Shown here: positions 1 to 7,077 of the stretch, one piece after another | How positions within the stretch are numbered: position 1 is the stretch's first letter | Layout: the number at the start of each line of letters is the position of its first letter | Origin: Deltaproteobacteria bacterium | GTDB lineage: Bacteria; Desulfobacterota; BSN033; UBA1163 | Direction: 5' to 3' | Assembly: GCA_016875155.1 (NCBI GenBank) | Contig: VGSD01000128.1 | Span: forward strand, 1-7,648 | Length of the DNA stretch: 7,648 nucleotides | The notes under the pieces: model-generated | The model's database searches: none | The model's input: the letters and a program-made list of their open reading frames with translations, nothing else | What the model was told of the DNA's origin: nothing | Made by a program: the position numbers and the translations under genes

Positions 1-2
1 TT

Positions 3-176
3 GTTGACAATCCCAGACGGTTTAGGCTACATCCATCTTTTTTCAGATTCTTCGATCGAGAAACCTGTGATGATATGATTTCAAAAGACGACCCGCTTCC
101 TGTTCTGGGGGCAATGGCTACTTTCTTCACCTTTCTCTACGACCCAGAGATGAAGCGATTTTTAGAAAGACGATAG
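3..176 (+). CDS. C-terminal end of an unidentified protein (partial, enters from left edge)
   Basis: An open frame runs from the left edge to TAG at 174-176, giving 57 residues. The translation is compositionally protein-like: aromatic and hydrophobic in the middle (around FFRFFD and ATFFTFLYDPEM) and basic at the end (KRFLERR). No internal ATG has a convincing ribosome binding site, so I read it as the tail of a longer gene. I do not recognise the family. A frame this long has a several-percent chance of being open by accident, so this is tentative. It would converge on the minus-strand operon that ends at 286. Positions 177-285 between them hold no gene and no clear hairpin-plus-T terminator. 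Confidence 0.45.
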   Translation, partial: VDNPRRFRLHPSFFRFFDRETCDDMISKDDPLPVLGAMATFFTFLYDPEMKRFLERR

Positions 177-285
177 CGTTCCATTGAAATATTTTCTAAG
201 AATGTTTTTGTATGCCGGGTCCCCTGCTTAGCCAGAGTGAAAAATTGGACTGGATTTTCTGTATATCAATGGCGGGGAACATTTG

Positions 286-1704
286 TTACTCCACTATTTC
301 ATAATCATCCATGTTGACCTCGCGCACTTTGAACCGATTGAAACTTACCGGTCGGGGGTACGGCGCAGTCGCATCAAGTCCTATCTTGCAGCCTATGCCA
401 CGATCGGTTACGGGATTGAGCTCGTGGCCACGGGCGTCGGGAATGAGGAGGATATCTCGATCGGGCCGAAATCTCGTTGCCAAGGCCCACTCCACATCCT
501 GCGGATCACGGATGTTCACGTCGGAATCGACGACCACCACCTGTTTTAGAGAAATAAATGATGCGAAAGTGGCCAGGATCACGTTTTTCTGGATGCCTTC
601 GATTTTCTTTTCGATCTGGACCACAGCATGGTAAAAACCACAACCACCATAGGTGAGGACGACATCTTTAACCCCCGGCACCTGATTGGAAATGGAGCGA
701 AAGATACTCGCCTCGGCCATGAGACCGACAGCATTATGTACCTCACGGCCGGGGATGAGCGTGTGCCAGACTGGATTCCTGCGGCGGGTAACGCCTTTGA
801 CCCGGATGACCCATCGGTCGTCTTTCTGAGCGTAATAACCGGTGACTTCCGCCGCAGGTCCCTCGGGCTCGCGTACCGTTGGAAGCAGCTCCGCTTCCAA
901 AACAAACTGGGCGGTTCCCACTGCTTCTACATCTACCGTCTTGGCCTTCACCAAGGTCAAGGGCTCTCCGAGAAGATGGCTGGCGATCCCCAATTCATCC
1001 AGCTCGATGGGCGCAGCCACAGCAGGCACCACGGATGCGATATGTACCGCAGGATCGACTCCGTTATTGATCGTAATCTCCAGCGGTTTTCCTCGAGCCT
1101 CGGCACGCTCGTAGTAATCCCGCAGGTGGCGGCCGATGTCCATCAAACAGGTCATGCGATCACGACCGGTGATCATGCATCGCATGATCGAAGCATTCCG
1201 TACTCCGGTATCCGGATCCTTTGCAATCACCACCGATGAGGTGAGGTATTGCCCGCCTTCCTCTGTGCCAACCTGCGGCGCGGGCAGCTTCCTGATATCC
1301 CAGTTTTTCTCAACGATCTCCTGGCTTAGCGCCGAGTCCACCACCACCGGGGGCATTGGAGAGGCCCGCCATTGGGCGATGGCCTCCGCAAAGTGAAAAG
1401 GCAGGCGCGTCTCCGGCACACCGAACAGATCGGCCAGGATCGCCCGATTCCAATACAGGCCGGCGAAAACCGGCCACTCGCTGCCTTTGACTCTCTCGAA
1501 CAGAACCGGTTTATGGCCGTGGAACTTGTGGGCAACCGCTCCGAGTTCAAAACGCGGGTCGACTTCGGTCTTCACGCGGACCAGCTGGTGTCGGTTCGAA
1601 AGAAAATCGATCACACCGTTGAGATCGGACATACCCCTATTGGACAAATCACCACAAGCATGAAATCGGCGGCGACCCTTTGTGCTCGAAGTTCTTTTAG
1701 CCAT
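286..1704 (-). CDS. UbiD-family decarboxylase (prenylated-FMN dependent)
   Basis: A 472-residue member of the UbiD (de)carboxylase family. Known members use prenylated FMN made by a UbiX partner, plus a divalent metal, to decarboxylate (sometimes carboxylate) aromatic or alpha,beta-unsaturated acids in the cytoplasm. By hand alignment to fungal Fdc1, the metal and cofactor ligands appear intact: N170, H193 and E237. So does the catalytic triad: R175 (in NASIMR), E281 and E286 (in PEGPAAE). Family blocks near the C-terminus include DSDVNIRDPQDVEWALATR. I chose ATG at 1704 because AGGTGAG lies 4 nt upstream. GTG at 1713 falls inside that Shine-Dalgarno. Family members normally begin at about the methionine at 1632 (MSDLNGV), so residues 1-24 are a basic extension of doubtful reality. 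It is the last gene of the operon, 90 nt after the DctM stop. Substrate unknown; true UbiD of ubiquinone synthesis is not implied. Confidence 0.93.
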   Translation of the reverse strand: MAKRTSSTKGRRRFHACGDLSNRGMSDLNGVIDFLSNRHQLVRVKTEVDPRFELGAVAHKFHGHKPVLFERVKGSEWPVFAGLYWNRAILADLFGVPETRLPFHFAEAIAQWRASPMPPVVVDSALSQEIVEKNWDIRKLPAPQVGTEEGGQYLTSSVVIAKDPDTGVRNASIMRCMITGRDRMTCLMDIGRHLRDYYERAEARGKPLEITINNGVDPAVHIASVVPAVAAPIELDELGIASHLLGEPLTLVKAKTVDVEAVGTAQFVLEAELLPTVREPEGPAAEVTGYYAQKDDRWVIRVKGVTRRRNPVWHTLIPGREVHNAVGLMAEASIFRSISNQVPGVKDVVLTYGGCGFYHAVVQIEKKIEGIQKNVILATFASFISLKQVVVVDSDVNIRDPQDVEWALATRFRPDRDILLIPDARGHELNPVTDRGIGCKIGLDATAPYPRPVSFNRFKVREVNMDDYEIVE

Positions 1705-1729
1705 GGGACTCACCTGCCTTCCGATGACG

Positions 1730-1754
1730 GGCGACCATTGATCACCGGGTCGCC
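1730..1754 (-). other. Hairpin in the dctM-ubiD-family gene gap
   Basis: A perfect 7-bp stem (GGCGACC / GGTCGCC) encloses an 11-nt loop in the 90-nt gap, which is the longest gap within the operon. No T-run follows on the minus strand, so it does not look like an intrinsic terminator. It could be an mRNA processing or stability element that changes the amount of decarboxylase relative to the transporter. Function is inference only. Confidence 0.35.
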
Positions 1755-1794
1755 GCTTCAGATTTCAAAATGGTATGATTCACGGATCACTGAC

Positions 1795-3096
1795 TCACCG
1801 TAAAAATTTGGGAAGAAACAAGGCCATCTCAGGGAAGATGAAAAGCAGCACCAGACAGATGACATAGGCGATAAGAAAGATGAGCGTTCCCCTGAAGATT
1901 GTCTCAATGGGAACGCCCGGAGACAGCCCCTTCACAATATAAATATTCACTGCTACCGGAGGAGTCACCGCGCCCATGGTGGTCACCAGGGTGATCACCA
2001 CTGTAAACCAAACCGGATTAAACCCCAACGCTTGCGAAAGGGGAAAGAAAATCGGGATGGTGACTACCAGAAAACCCAGTGCATCCATCAGGCAACCACC
2101 TACGAGATATATCAACAGCACGACGAGGAGAATGATTTCCCTCGGGACATTCAGCTTTGCCGCCCAATCGGCAAGTTCAAAGGGCAGCCGCGTCACGGTT
2201 AAAAATTTGCCGAAAATCACCGCCCCCGTAATCAACATGACAACCATTGCCGAAATCCGGATTGTTTCAGTAACCGCTTTAGCAAATCCCTGTTTTGAAA
2301 GTTTTCTCCTTGCCAGACCGATCAGCAAAGCGCCGAAAGATCCTGCCGCTCCGGCTTCGGTGGGAGTAAACCAGCCGGCATAGAGTCCGCCGATGACCAA
2401 CAGAAACAAGATCATGGCCTCAGCGACCCCCGTCAAAGAGATCAGCTTCTCCCTCATTTCGGTTTTCGACCCCGGTGGGCCCAGGTTGGGATTTTGGATG
2501 CATAGCCAAAAAACGATCGAGATGAAGATCAGGGTCAAAAACAGCCCCGGCACGATACAGGCGATAAAGAGCGGGGTGATAGACTGCTCGGTCTGTACGG
2601 CGATGATAATGAGAACAACGCTCGGAGGAATGACAACGCCCAAGGTGCCCCCGATCGCCACGGTTCCCGTACTTAATGCACGATCATAACCGTATTTCCT
2701 CATCTGGGGCAGGGCAATGGTCCCCATGGTCGCAGTCGCCGCAGAGTTGGAACCGCAGATGGCTGCAAACCCGGCACTGGAGAGGAGTGTGGTGATTGCC
2801 AACCCGCCCGGCAGTCTTCCCACCCACTTGTAGGCGGCGTCGTAAAGCCTTTCAGTAATGCCGGAGTGGTAGGCGAACTGTCCCATGAGGACAAACATCG
2901 GAATGACACTTAACCCGTAAGATGAAAGCTGTCCCCACACATTTGTCGCCAGCATGTAAATCGCAGCATCGGTTGAGATGATGTAGGCGTTGCCCAAAAA
3001 CCCGGCCAGGATCATGGCAAAGGAAACGGGCATTCTAAGCGCCATCAGCACAAAAAGAAAGATCAACCCCAGGGTGGCCGTCGTGTTCGGGCTCAT
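1795..3096 (-). CDS. dctM: TRAP transporter large permease (DctM-type)
   Basis: A 433-residue, highly hydrophobic inner-membrane protein of normal length for the DctM/SiaM large subunit. This subunit forms the Na+-coupled translocation pathway of tripartite ATP-independent periplasmic transporters. Family blocks are visible in order: IPMFVLMG (65-72), GGLAITT followed by the glycine/serine/alanine-rich FAAICGSNSAATATMG (98-125), GGTLGVVIPPS (149-159), GWFTPTEAGA (241-250), and MGAVTPPVAVNIYI (374-387). About a dozen membrane spans are apparent. The ATG at 3096 overlaps the dctQ stop (ATGA, 4 nt), the usual sign of translational coupling. AAGGGG lies about 4 nt upstream. It works with the DctQ and DctP encoded just before it. 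The substrate cannot be assigned from this subunit. Confidence 0.96.
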   Translation of the reverse strand: MSPNTTATLGLIFLFVLMALRMPVSFAMILAGFLGNAYIISTDAAIYMLATNVWGQLSSYGLSVIPMFVLMGQFAYHSGITERLYDAAYKWVGRLPGGLAITTLLSSAGFAAICGSNSAATATMGTIALPQMRKYGYDRALSTGTVAIGGTLGVVIPPSVVLIIIAVQTEQSITPLFIACIVPGLFLTLIFISIVFWLCIQNPNLGPPGSKTEMREKLISLTGVAEAMILFLLVIGGLYAGWFTPTEAGAAGSFGALLIGLARRKLSKQGFAKAVTETIRISAMVVMLITGAVIFGKFLTVTRLPFELADWAAKLNVPREIILLVVLLIYLVGGCLMDALGFLVVTIPIFFPLSQALGFNPVWFTVVITLVTTMGAVTPPVAVNIYIVKGLSPGVPIETIFRGTLIFLIAYVICLVLLFIFPEMALFLPKFLR

Positions 3097-3629
3097 TTAT
3101 CCCCTTTCGGTTTGTGAGAAAACTTTGACTCCTCTCTGCCGTTCCTTCGACTAAAGGCTTCCATACAAGACCTTACGAAGTCCACGATCAACGCAAGGGT
3201 CAACCCCGCGCAACCCAAAGAAGCCAGGTAGACCCATGGGTAAACAATGACTTTCATGGTTTCGGAGAGAGAGCCCGATTTCCTCAGAACCCCTGCATGG
3301 AGAAAAAGGTTCCACGTTACGATCATAAACAGCGCCGTCAAGGTCAGATACATCAGCATGTTTATCACGGCGCGAAGTCGCAGGCCCAGGCGATTGACAA
3401 AAAGATCGATCGAGACGTGTCCCCGGTGGATTTGTGTGTAGCCCAGAGCAAATGCCGTCGTCACTGCGGCAAGCCAGGTGGTGGTTTCGATGGTGCCTGC
3501 CATCGGGTGTCCGAACATCCTGGACACCATCTCTCCCACGGTGACCAGCATCATGGCGATCAGGGAAAGGCTTGCCACGAAGGCAAGCCCCCTGTTCAGC
3601 ATGGCGTTAAACCAGTCCAAGAAAGCCAT
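3093..3629 (-). CDS. dctQ: TRAP transporter small permease (DctQ-type)
   Basis: A 178-residue membrane protein with four predicted spans (about residues 14-35, 48-66, 86-109 and 127-152), the normal topology of the TRAP small subunit that pairs with DctM. The conserved HRGHVSIDLF block follows the second span (68-77). The C-terminus is a charged cytoplasmic tail rich in K, R and E. I start it at ATG 3629 because AGGAGAGG sits 6 nt upstream. An upstream in-frame TTG at 3650 precedes that site and is less likely. It lies 29 nt after the dctP stop and overlaps dctM by 4 nt, which places it in the same transporter operon. Confidence 0.93.
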   Translation of the reverse strand: MAFLDWFNAMLNRGLAFVASLSLIAMMLVTVGEMVSRMFGHPMAGTIETTTWLAAVTTAFALGYTQIHRGHVSIDLFVNRLGLRLRAVINMLMYLTLTALFMIVTWNLFLHAGVLRKSGSLSETMKVIVYPWVYLASLGCAGLTLALIVDFVRSCMEAFSRRNGREESKFSHKPKGDK

Positions 3630-3658
3630 AGTACGCCTCTCCTGTCCCAAATCGATTT

Positions 3659-4705
3659 CTACTTGTATACCTGTGCGTACTTGTCCCTGAGTTGTTTCAG
3701 ACGTTCAATAAATTTTTCTGCAGGCAGCCCTTTGGCTCCTGTCTCTTTTTTCCAGCTTTCAACCATCGGGGCGAGCAGGGCATCCCATTTTGCTTCATCG
3801 GTTTTCGAAAGCGTGTGGATCTGCAGGCTGTGCTCCCGCTTGGACCAGACAAGCGCTTCGTTCACATTTTGTTTATCGTGGTACTGCCCGGTCCAGAGGG
3901 CCATCTCCCGCGCGAGTTCGTCGATCACCTTCTTCACCTTATCGGGAAGGGAGTCCCACTTTTTTTTGTCCATCACCGCAGCAAAGGCGACGACCACGGT
4001 CGGGTACTCCGTCACATGGCGGAGGAGTTCAGCCAGTTTGAAATCTTTTAGCACCTCGCGGGATGTCATGGTTCCATCGATGACGCCGGTTTGAACCGCC
4101 TCCGGAACCTGGGGCATGGGCATACCGACCGGGGCCGCGCCAAGGGCTTTCAAGACAGGCACGCCCGTGCCGGCCGCACGTAGTTTCATCCCTTTCAAAT
4201 CATCGAGGCTCCTGACAGGTTTTCTGGATTGGATGTGCCCGGGTTCGCCCGTGAACAGGGTGATAATTTTAAATGGTTCATACTCAGCGGGTTTAAATTC
4301 CATGATGAGGTCCAGCAGGGTCAGACTCGCCACCGTGGCATTCGGAAACTTGAGGGGAAGGGCGATCCCTGAGGTGAGGGGGAACCGTCCCGGATCATAA
4401 GAGGGCGAGCCCAGGCCTATGTCCGCCACCCCTCTCGATACGCCATCGTACATGTCCCCGGCTCCTAAAAGCGTGCTCCCCGGGAACGTTTTGACCTTCA
4501 CCAATCCATCCGTACGTTTTTCGATCTCCTCGGCCCAGTGGGCCATCTGTTTTCCGGGGAACGTACCTGCGGGGGCAAAAAACGCATAGGTCAGGGTGAT
4601 GGGTTTCTCCTTGGTTTGGGCCTGCGATGGAAGGCTGCCGCCCAGCATCATTGCAACGGCGACAAAAAAAACGACAAAAGCGGGTATCTGGCGTTTGAAT
4701 GTCAT
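3659..4705 (-). CDS. dctP: TRAP transporter periplasmic substrate-binding protein (DctP family)
   Basis: A 348-residue extracytoplasmic receptor. It starts with a classical Sec signal peptide: MTFKRQ, a hydrophobic core (about 8-22), then a likely cleavage after SQA near residue 29. The mature part is the two-lobe DctP fold. The LKGMKLRAAGTG block (169-180) contains Arg176, the position that in characterised DctP proteins salt-bridges the ligand carboxylate. The following GAAPVGMP...EAVQTGVIDG block (189-211) is the family signature. The substrate is therefore probably a carboxylate. ATG 4705 is chosen because AAGGAG lies 5 nt upstream. A longer frame from TTG 4747 would put charged residues ahead of the signal peptide. 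It sits 43 nt after the opine-dehydrogenase-family gene and 29 nt before dctQ. Confidence 0.95.
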   Translation of the reverse strand: MTFKRQIPAFVVFFVAVAMMLGGSLPSQAQTKEKPITLTYAFFAPAGTFPGKQMAHWAEEIEKRTDGLVKVKTFPGSTLLGAGDMYDGVSRGVADIGLGSPSYDPGRFPLTSGIALPLKFPNATVASLTLLDLIMEFKPAEYEPFKIITLFTGEPGHIQSRKPVRSLDDLKGMKLRAAGTGVPVLKALGAAPVGMPMPQVPEAVQTGVIDGTMTSREVLKDFKLAELLRHVTEYPTVVVAFAAVMDKKKWDSLPDKVKKVIDELAREMALWTGQYHDKQNVNEALVWSKREHSLQIHTLSKTDEAKWDALLAPMVESWKKETGAKGLPAEKFIERLKQLRDKYAQVYK

Positions 4706-4748
4706 GGCCTCTCCTTTCTGTTTGTTGTTGTAGCCTGACGATGTCAAG

Positions 4749-5834
4749 TTACAATCCTTTGTCTAATGTTTTCCATAATTTTTCGACCGTGAATTGGGAA
4801 AGACCTAACGACTTAAGCGTCCTTCCCGTCTCCATAAAATCCGTCCCGGCAACCGCTCCTGCTAGGGTGATTAAGGATCGGGCGATCGGAACATCGACTC
4901 TTGTATAATCCGCGACAGAAATCAAAAAGGCTAAACCGCAGGCAATATCCTCTGTGACATATCTATGTGTATAACCAATCTTCTCATACCATAATCTGCT
5001 CTCCATCAATAGCTTCTTCGCAATCCTGGGATACATCCACTCATTTGGCCTCTTCTCATCGTAATAGTCTTCCAATGGATAATGGTTTGGCTGAAACCCT
5101 AACGCCTTTCTGATGGCGATTCTTTCCTCGTCAAGGAGAGAGATCGTTTTCCTGATTCCCGGTGTGGTCCCTTCATTATGGATGTCATAAGGGGCAGGAT
5201 TCTCAATCGGACCTGTGTTCAAAACAATCAACGGGGGATGAAGGACGGGGCCAGCGTTCATGAGAGCACCGGATAAGGCATTTTCAATGGGATGCACAGA
5301 AGGAAAAACGGCCCCAATTTTATCAATGGCTTCTTTCGTCTTTTTCGCCGGGAAAATACCTGTGGGCAGATGACAGGCCCTGACGACAATTCGAGATTCC
5401 TGTGGACCCATCTTCCTTGTCAAGTACGGAAGGGTTCCTGTTTCACCGATGGCAATATCTTTTTTGCACCCCCTTTCTCTTAAATGTTGATACATGAGAA
5501 AAGAACCAAAAGTTCCGGGTGACAGGAAAATGACCTGTCCATCCTCCAAGTGAGGCAGAAGACTCTCGGCAACAGACCGTTGGGTAAATGCGGGAATGGG
5601 AGAGCATATGAGGTCTGCACTCCCGATGGCCTCTTTCATATCATCCGTTATCAGGGAAACCTTTGCTTCTCCTTGGATGAGAGGGCCGGATACTTTGATC
5701 GTATGGGTCTTCTTAATCTCTTTGAATTCGTCGAAATACTTGCTCCACATCCTGACTTCAAACCCCTGCATGGCCAAATCAGAAGCCATGGCAAAGGCTC
5801 CGTTCCCGCCACCCAGGACAGCTACCCTTTTCAT
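4749..5834 (-). CDS. NAD/NADP octopine/nopaline dehydrogenase family protein
   Basis: A 361-residue cytoplasmic oxidoreductase. The N-terminal Rossmann domain opens with VAVLGGGNGAFA (4-15), the dinucleotide-binding glycine loop, followed by SADLICSPIPAF (72-83). The C-terminal half matches the all-helical octopine/nopaline dehydrogenase domain, with GPVLHPPLIVLNTG (195-208). His199 matches the catalytic histidine of opine dehydrogenases. Characterised members reductively condense an amino acid with a 2-oxo acid, or oxidise the resulting opine, using NAD(P)H. Many homologues have unknown substrates, so opine chemistry is an inference. ATG 5834 has GGGAG 7 nt upstream. It lies 34 nt after the hydroxyacyl-CoA-dehydrogenase-family gene and directly before the TRAP receptor, suggesting that it acts on the imported compound or a product of it. 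It is more AT-rich than the downstream genes. Confidence 0.88.
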   Translation of the reverse strand: MKRVAVLGGGNGAFAMASDLAMQGFEVRMWSKYFDEFKEIKKTHTIKVSGPLIQGEAKVSLITDDMKEAIGSADLICSPIPAFTQRSVAESLLPHLEDGQVIFLSPGTFGSFLMYQHLRERGCKKDIAIGETGTLPYLTRKMGPQESRIVVRACHLPTGIFPAKKTKEAIDKIGAVFPSVHPIENALSGALMNAGPVLHPPLIVLNTGPIENPAPYDIHNEGTTPGIRKTISLLDEERIAIRKALGFQPNHYPLEDYYDEKRPNEWMYPRIAKKLLMESRLWYEKIGYTHRYVTEDIACGLAFLISVADYTRVDVPIARSLITLAGAVAGTDFMETGRTLKSLGLSQFTVEKLWKTLDKGL

Positions 5835-5868
5835 GACGATGCTCCCATTCCGATGGAAAAGACAACAA

Positions 5869-6825
5869 CTATTCTTTCACGAACCTTAACAGTCTGATCA
5901 AATCCTTATACTTTTTTTCAAAGAGAGTTTTGATTTCAACATCTTGATAATCATATATCCCTTTCCCTGTGCGGGGGCCGGTTTCCCCTCTTCTCATTTT
6001 TTCCTCGATCAGTTTTGGGACCTTAAATCGTTCACTCTTAAAAGTGGAATGCAAGAAATCATCCGCATAATAAAGGATGTCGAGCCCCCCCATATCAATA
6101 AATTCTAATAGACCAAAAGCACACAACCTGAAGCCAAACCCTGTTTTAATAGCCCGATCAATCTCTTCCGCCGTTGCCACGCCTTCCTCTAATATACGGA
6201 CCGCTTCGTTCATGGCCAAAGCCTGTATTCTCGGTATGATGAACCCGGGGCTATCCTTTAAGACCACGGGTACTTTCCCAATCTTCCTGAGAAGAAGTTT
6301 CATTTGCTCTGTTGATCGGGGATCTGTCCCCTCTGAAAAGGCAATTTCAACAAGGGGGATAATAAAAGCAGGATTTAACCAATGGGTGATCAATAACTTG
6401 TCAGGATGGATAAAGCCTTTTTTCAACGTATTAATATTGATCGTTGAAGTGGTAGAGGCTAAGACCGCTTCTCGATGAACGTAAGGAGAAATTTTTTTAA
6501 ATAATTCTATCTTTAAACCCGGCTTCTCCGGGATGGCTTCGAATATAAAATCGCCTTCTAAATTTTCTTTGTTTATCCCGTAAGAAAACGAAATGTTCGA
6601 GAGGACCCTCTTTAAATCCCCTTTAAAATAACCTACCCTTCTCAAAAACTTCAGATTGGAGTTAAGCTCTTCCTTCGCCTTCTTCTCGACTCTTTCATAT
6701 TCTTCAAGCGATCTCGGTTTTCCATCAATGATTTTTACTTGAGCATTTTTTGAGGCGAAGGCCAGTCCAATCCCTAAGCCCATTCTACCCGGACCAATGA
6801 TTATGATTTTTTTATTTCTCATCAT
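5869..6825 (-). CDS. 3-hydroxyacyl-CoA dehydrogenase family protein (NAD-dependent)
   Basis: A 318-residue Rossmann dehydrogenase of the 3HCDH family. The N-terminal domain has IIIIGPGRMGLGIG (7-20), with Asp34 at the end of the second strand, which favours NAD over NADP. It also carries ASTTSTININ (123-132) and THWLNP (147-152) with catalytic His148 and Asn151, then PLVEI with Glu160. The C-terminal helical domain has DSPGFIIPRIQALAMNEA (191-208) and ends with TGKGIYDY (286-293). HW rather than the usual HF/HH, and the length of about 320, resemble non-CoA relatives such as carnitine or gulonate dehydrogenases, so the substrate need not be an acyl-CoA. It is the first gene of the operon. Tandem ATGs lie at 6825 and 6822, with no clear Shine-Dalgarno. 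The gene is strikingly AT-rich and lysine-rich (30% GC at 6541-6600) compared with the TRAP genes. Confidence 0.9.
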   Translation of the reverse strand: MMRNKKIIIIGPGRMGLGIGLAFASKNAQVKIIDGKPRSLEEYERVEKKAKEELNSNLKFLRRVGYFKGDLKRVLSNISFSYGINKENLEGDFIFEAIPEKPGLKIELFKKISPYVHREAVLASTTSTININTLKKGFIHPDKLLITHWLNPAFIIPLVEIAFSEGTDPRSTEQMKLLLRKIGKVPVVLKDSPGFIIPRIQALAMNEAVRILEEGVATAEEIDRAIKTGFGFRLCAFGLLEFIDMGGLDILYYADDFLHSTFKSERFKVPKLIEEKMRRGETGPRTGKGIYDYQDVEIKTLFEKKYKDLIRLLRFVKE

Positions 6826-6846
6826 TGGATGCTGTGATATTTCTGA

Positions 6847-6876
6847 CTCATACTGTTTCTAAGTCTTTGCTTTCAA
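6847..6876 (-). promoter_or_regulatory. Weak candidate sigma70 promoter for the minus-strand operon
   Basis: On the minus strand TTGAAA (6876-6871) is followed, after 18 nt, by TATGAG (6852-6847). It would start transcription about 20 nt before the first gene's ATG. The -35 matches 5 of 6 consensus bases and the -10 only 4 of 6, so a regulated promoter is plausible but the call is tentative. Confidence 0.3.
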
Positions 6877-6891
6877 AAGCTGTCTCGATAT

Positions 6892-6904
6892 AAACCTATG
6901 GTTT
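6892..6904. promoter_or_regulatory. Short perfect dyad, candidate operator
   Basis: AAACC-TAT-GGTTT is a perfect dyad of two 5-bp arms. It is centred about 58 bp upstream of the transcription start implied by the weak minus-strand promoter, a distance typical of activator sites. No regulator gene is present in the window, so the role is inference. Confidence 0.28.
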
Positions 6905-6921
6905 CTTGTGGTGTTGTTGGC

Positions 6922-6935
6922 TTGGAATAATCCAA
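6922..6935. promoter_or_regulatory. Second dyad, candidate operator
   Basis: TTGGA-ATAA-TCCAA has perfect 5-bp arms around a 4-nt centre. A flanking GTTGG (6916-6920) could also pair with CCAAC (6932-6936). It lies further upstream of the minus operon, in the divergent region. It may be a regulator site or chance. Confidence 0.22.
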
Positions 6936-6963
6936 CGAGAGAATGGATTTAAGCTAAATTTTC

Positions 6964-6989
6964 CCTCCCATTTTGCGATTTCGGGGAGG
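6964..6989. other. Hairpin-forming inverted repeat in the divergent intergenic region
   Basis: CCTCCC (6964-6969) pairs with GGGAGG (6984-6989) across a 14-nt loop. No T-run follows on the + strand (GTGAAGG), so it is not a clear terminator on that strand. On the minus strand the stem is followed by AAAATTTAGC, also not convincing. Function unknown. Confidence 0.22.
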
Positions 6990-7077
6990 TGAAGGCAGGC
7001 CATCCGGAACTTTAGCATATGTTCTCTCAATATCTGACTGATTTGGCACAGCCTTTTGCTCCGGATTCCTGCAATAC

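Noticed and set aside
177..285. Intrinsic terminator between the left ORF and the operon end
   Set aside because: I found no stable GC-rich stem followed by a T-run on either strand. GGGTCCC at about 217-223 is too short to count.
628..1239. 203-codon + strand open frame
   Set aside because: It is fully antisense to the UbiD-family gene, whose catalytic and metal residues are intact. Its translation shows no recognisable domain.
1372..1803. 143-codon + strand open frame
   Set aside because: It is antisense to the N-terminal part of the UbiD-family gene and the gap before it. No ribosome binding site or family motif is seen.
3297..4094. 265-codon + strand open frame
   Set aside because: It lies antisense across the dctQ start and most of dctP, which both have strong family motifs and good ribosome binding sites. 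Its translation is low-complexity, rich in S, H and R, and matches no family I know.
4706..4747. Longer dctP start at TTG 4747
   Set aside because: AAGGAG lies 5 nt before ATG 4705, which begins a proper signal peptide. The longer start would run through the Shine-Dalgarno.
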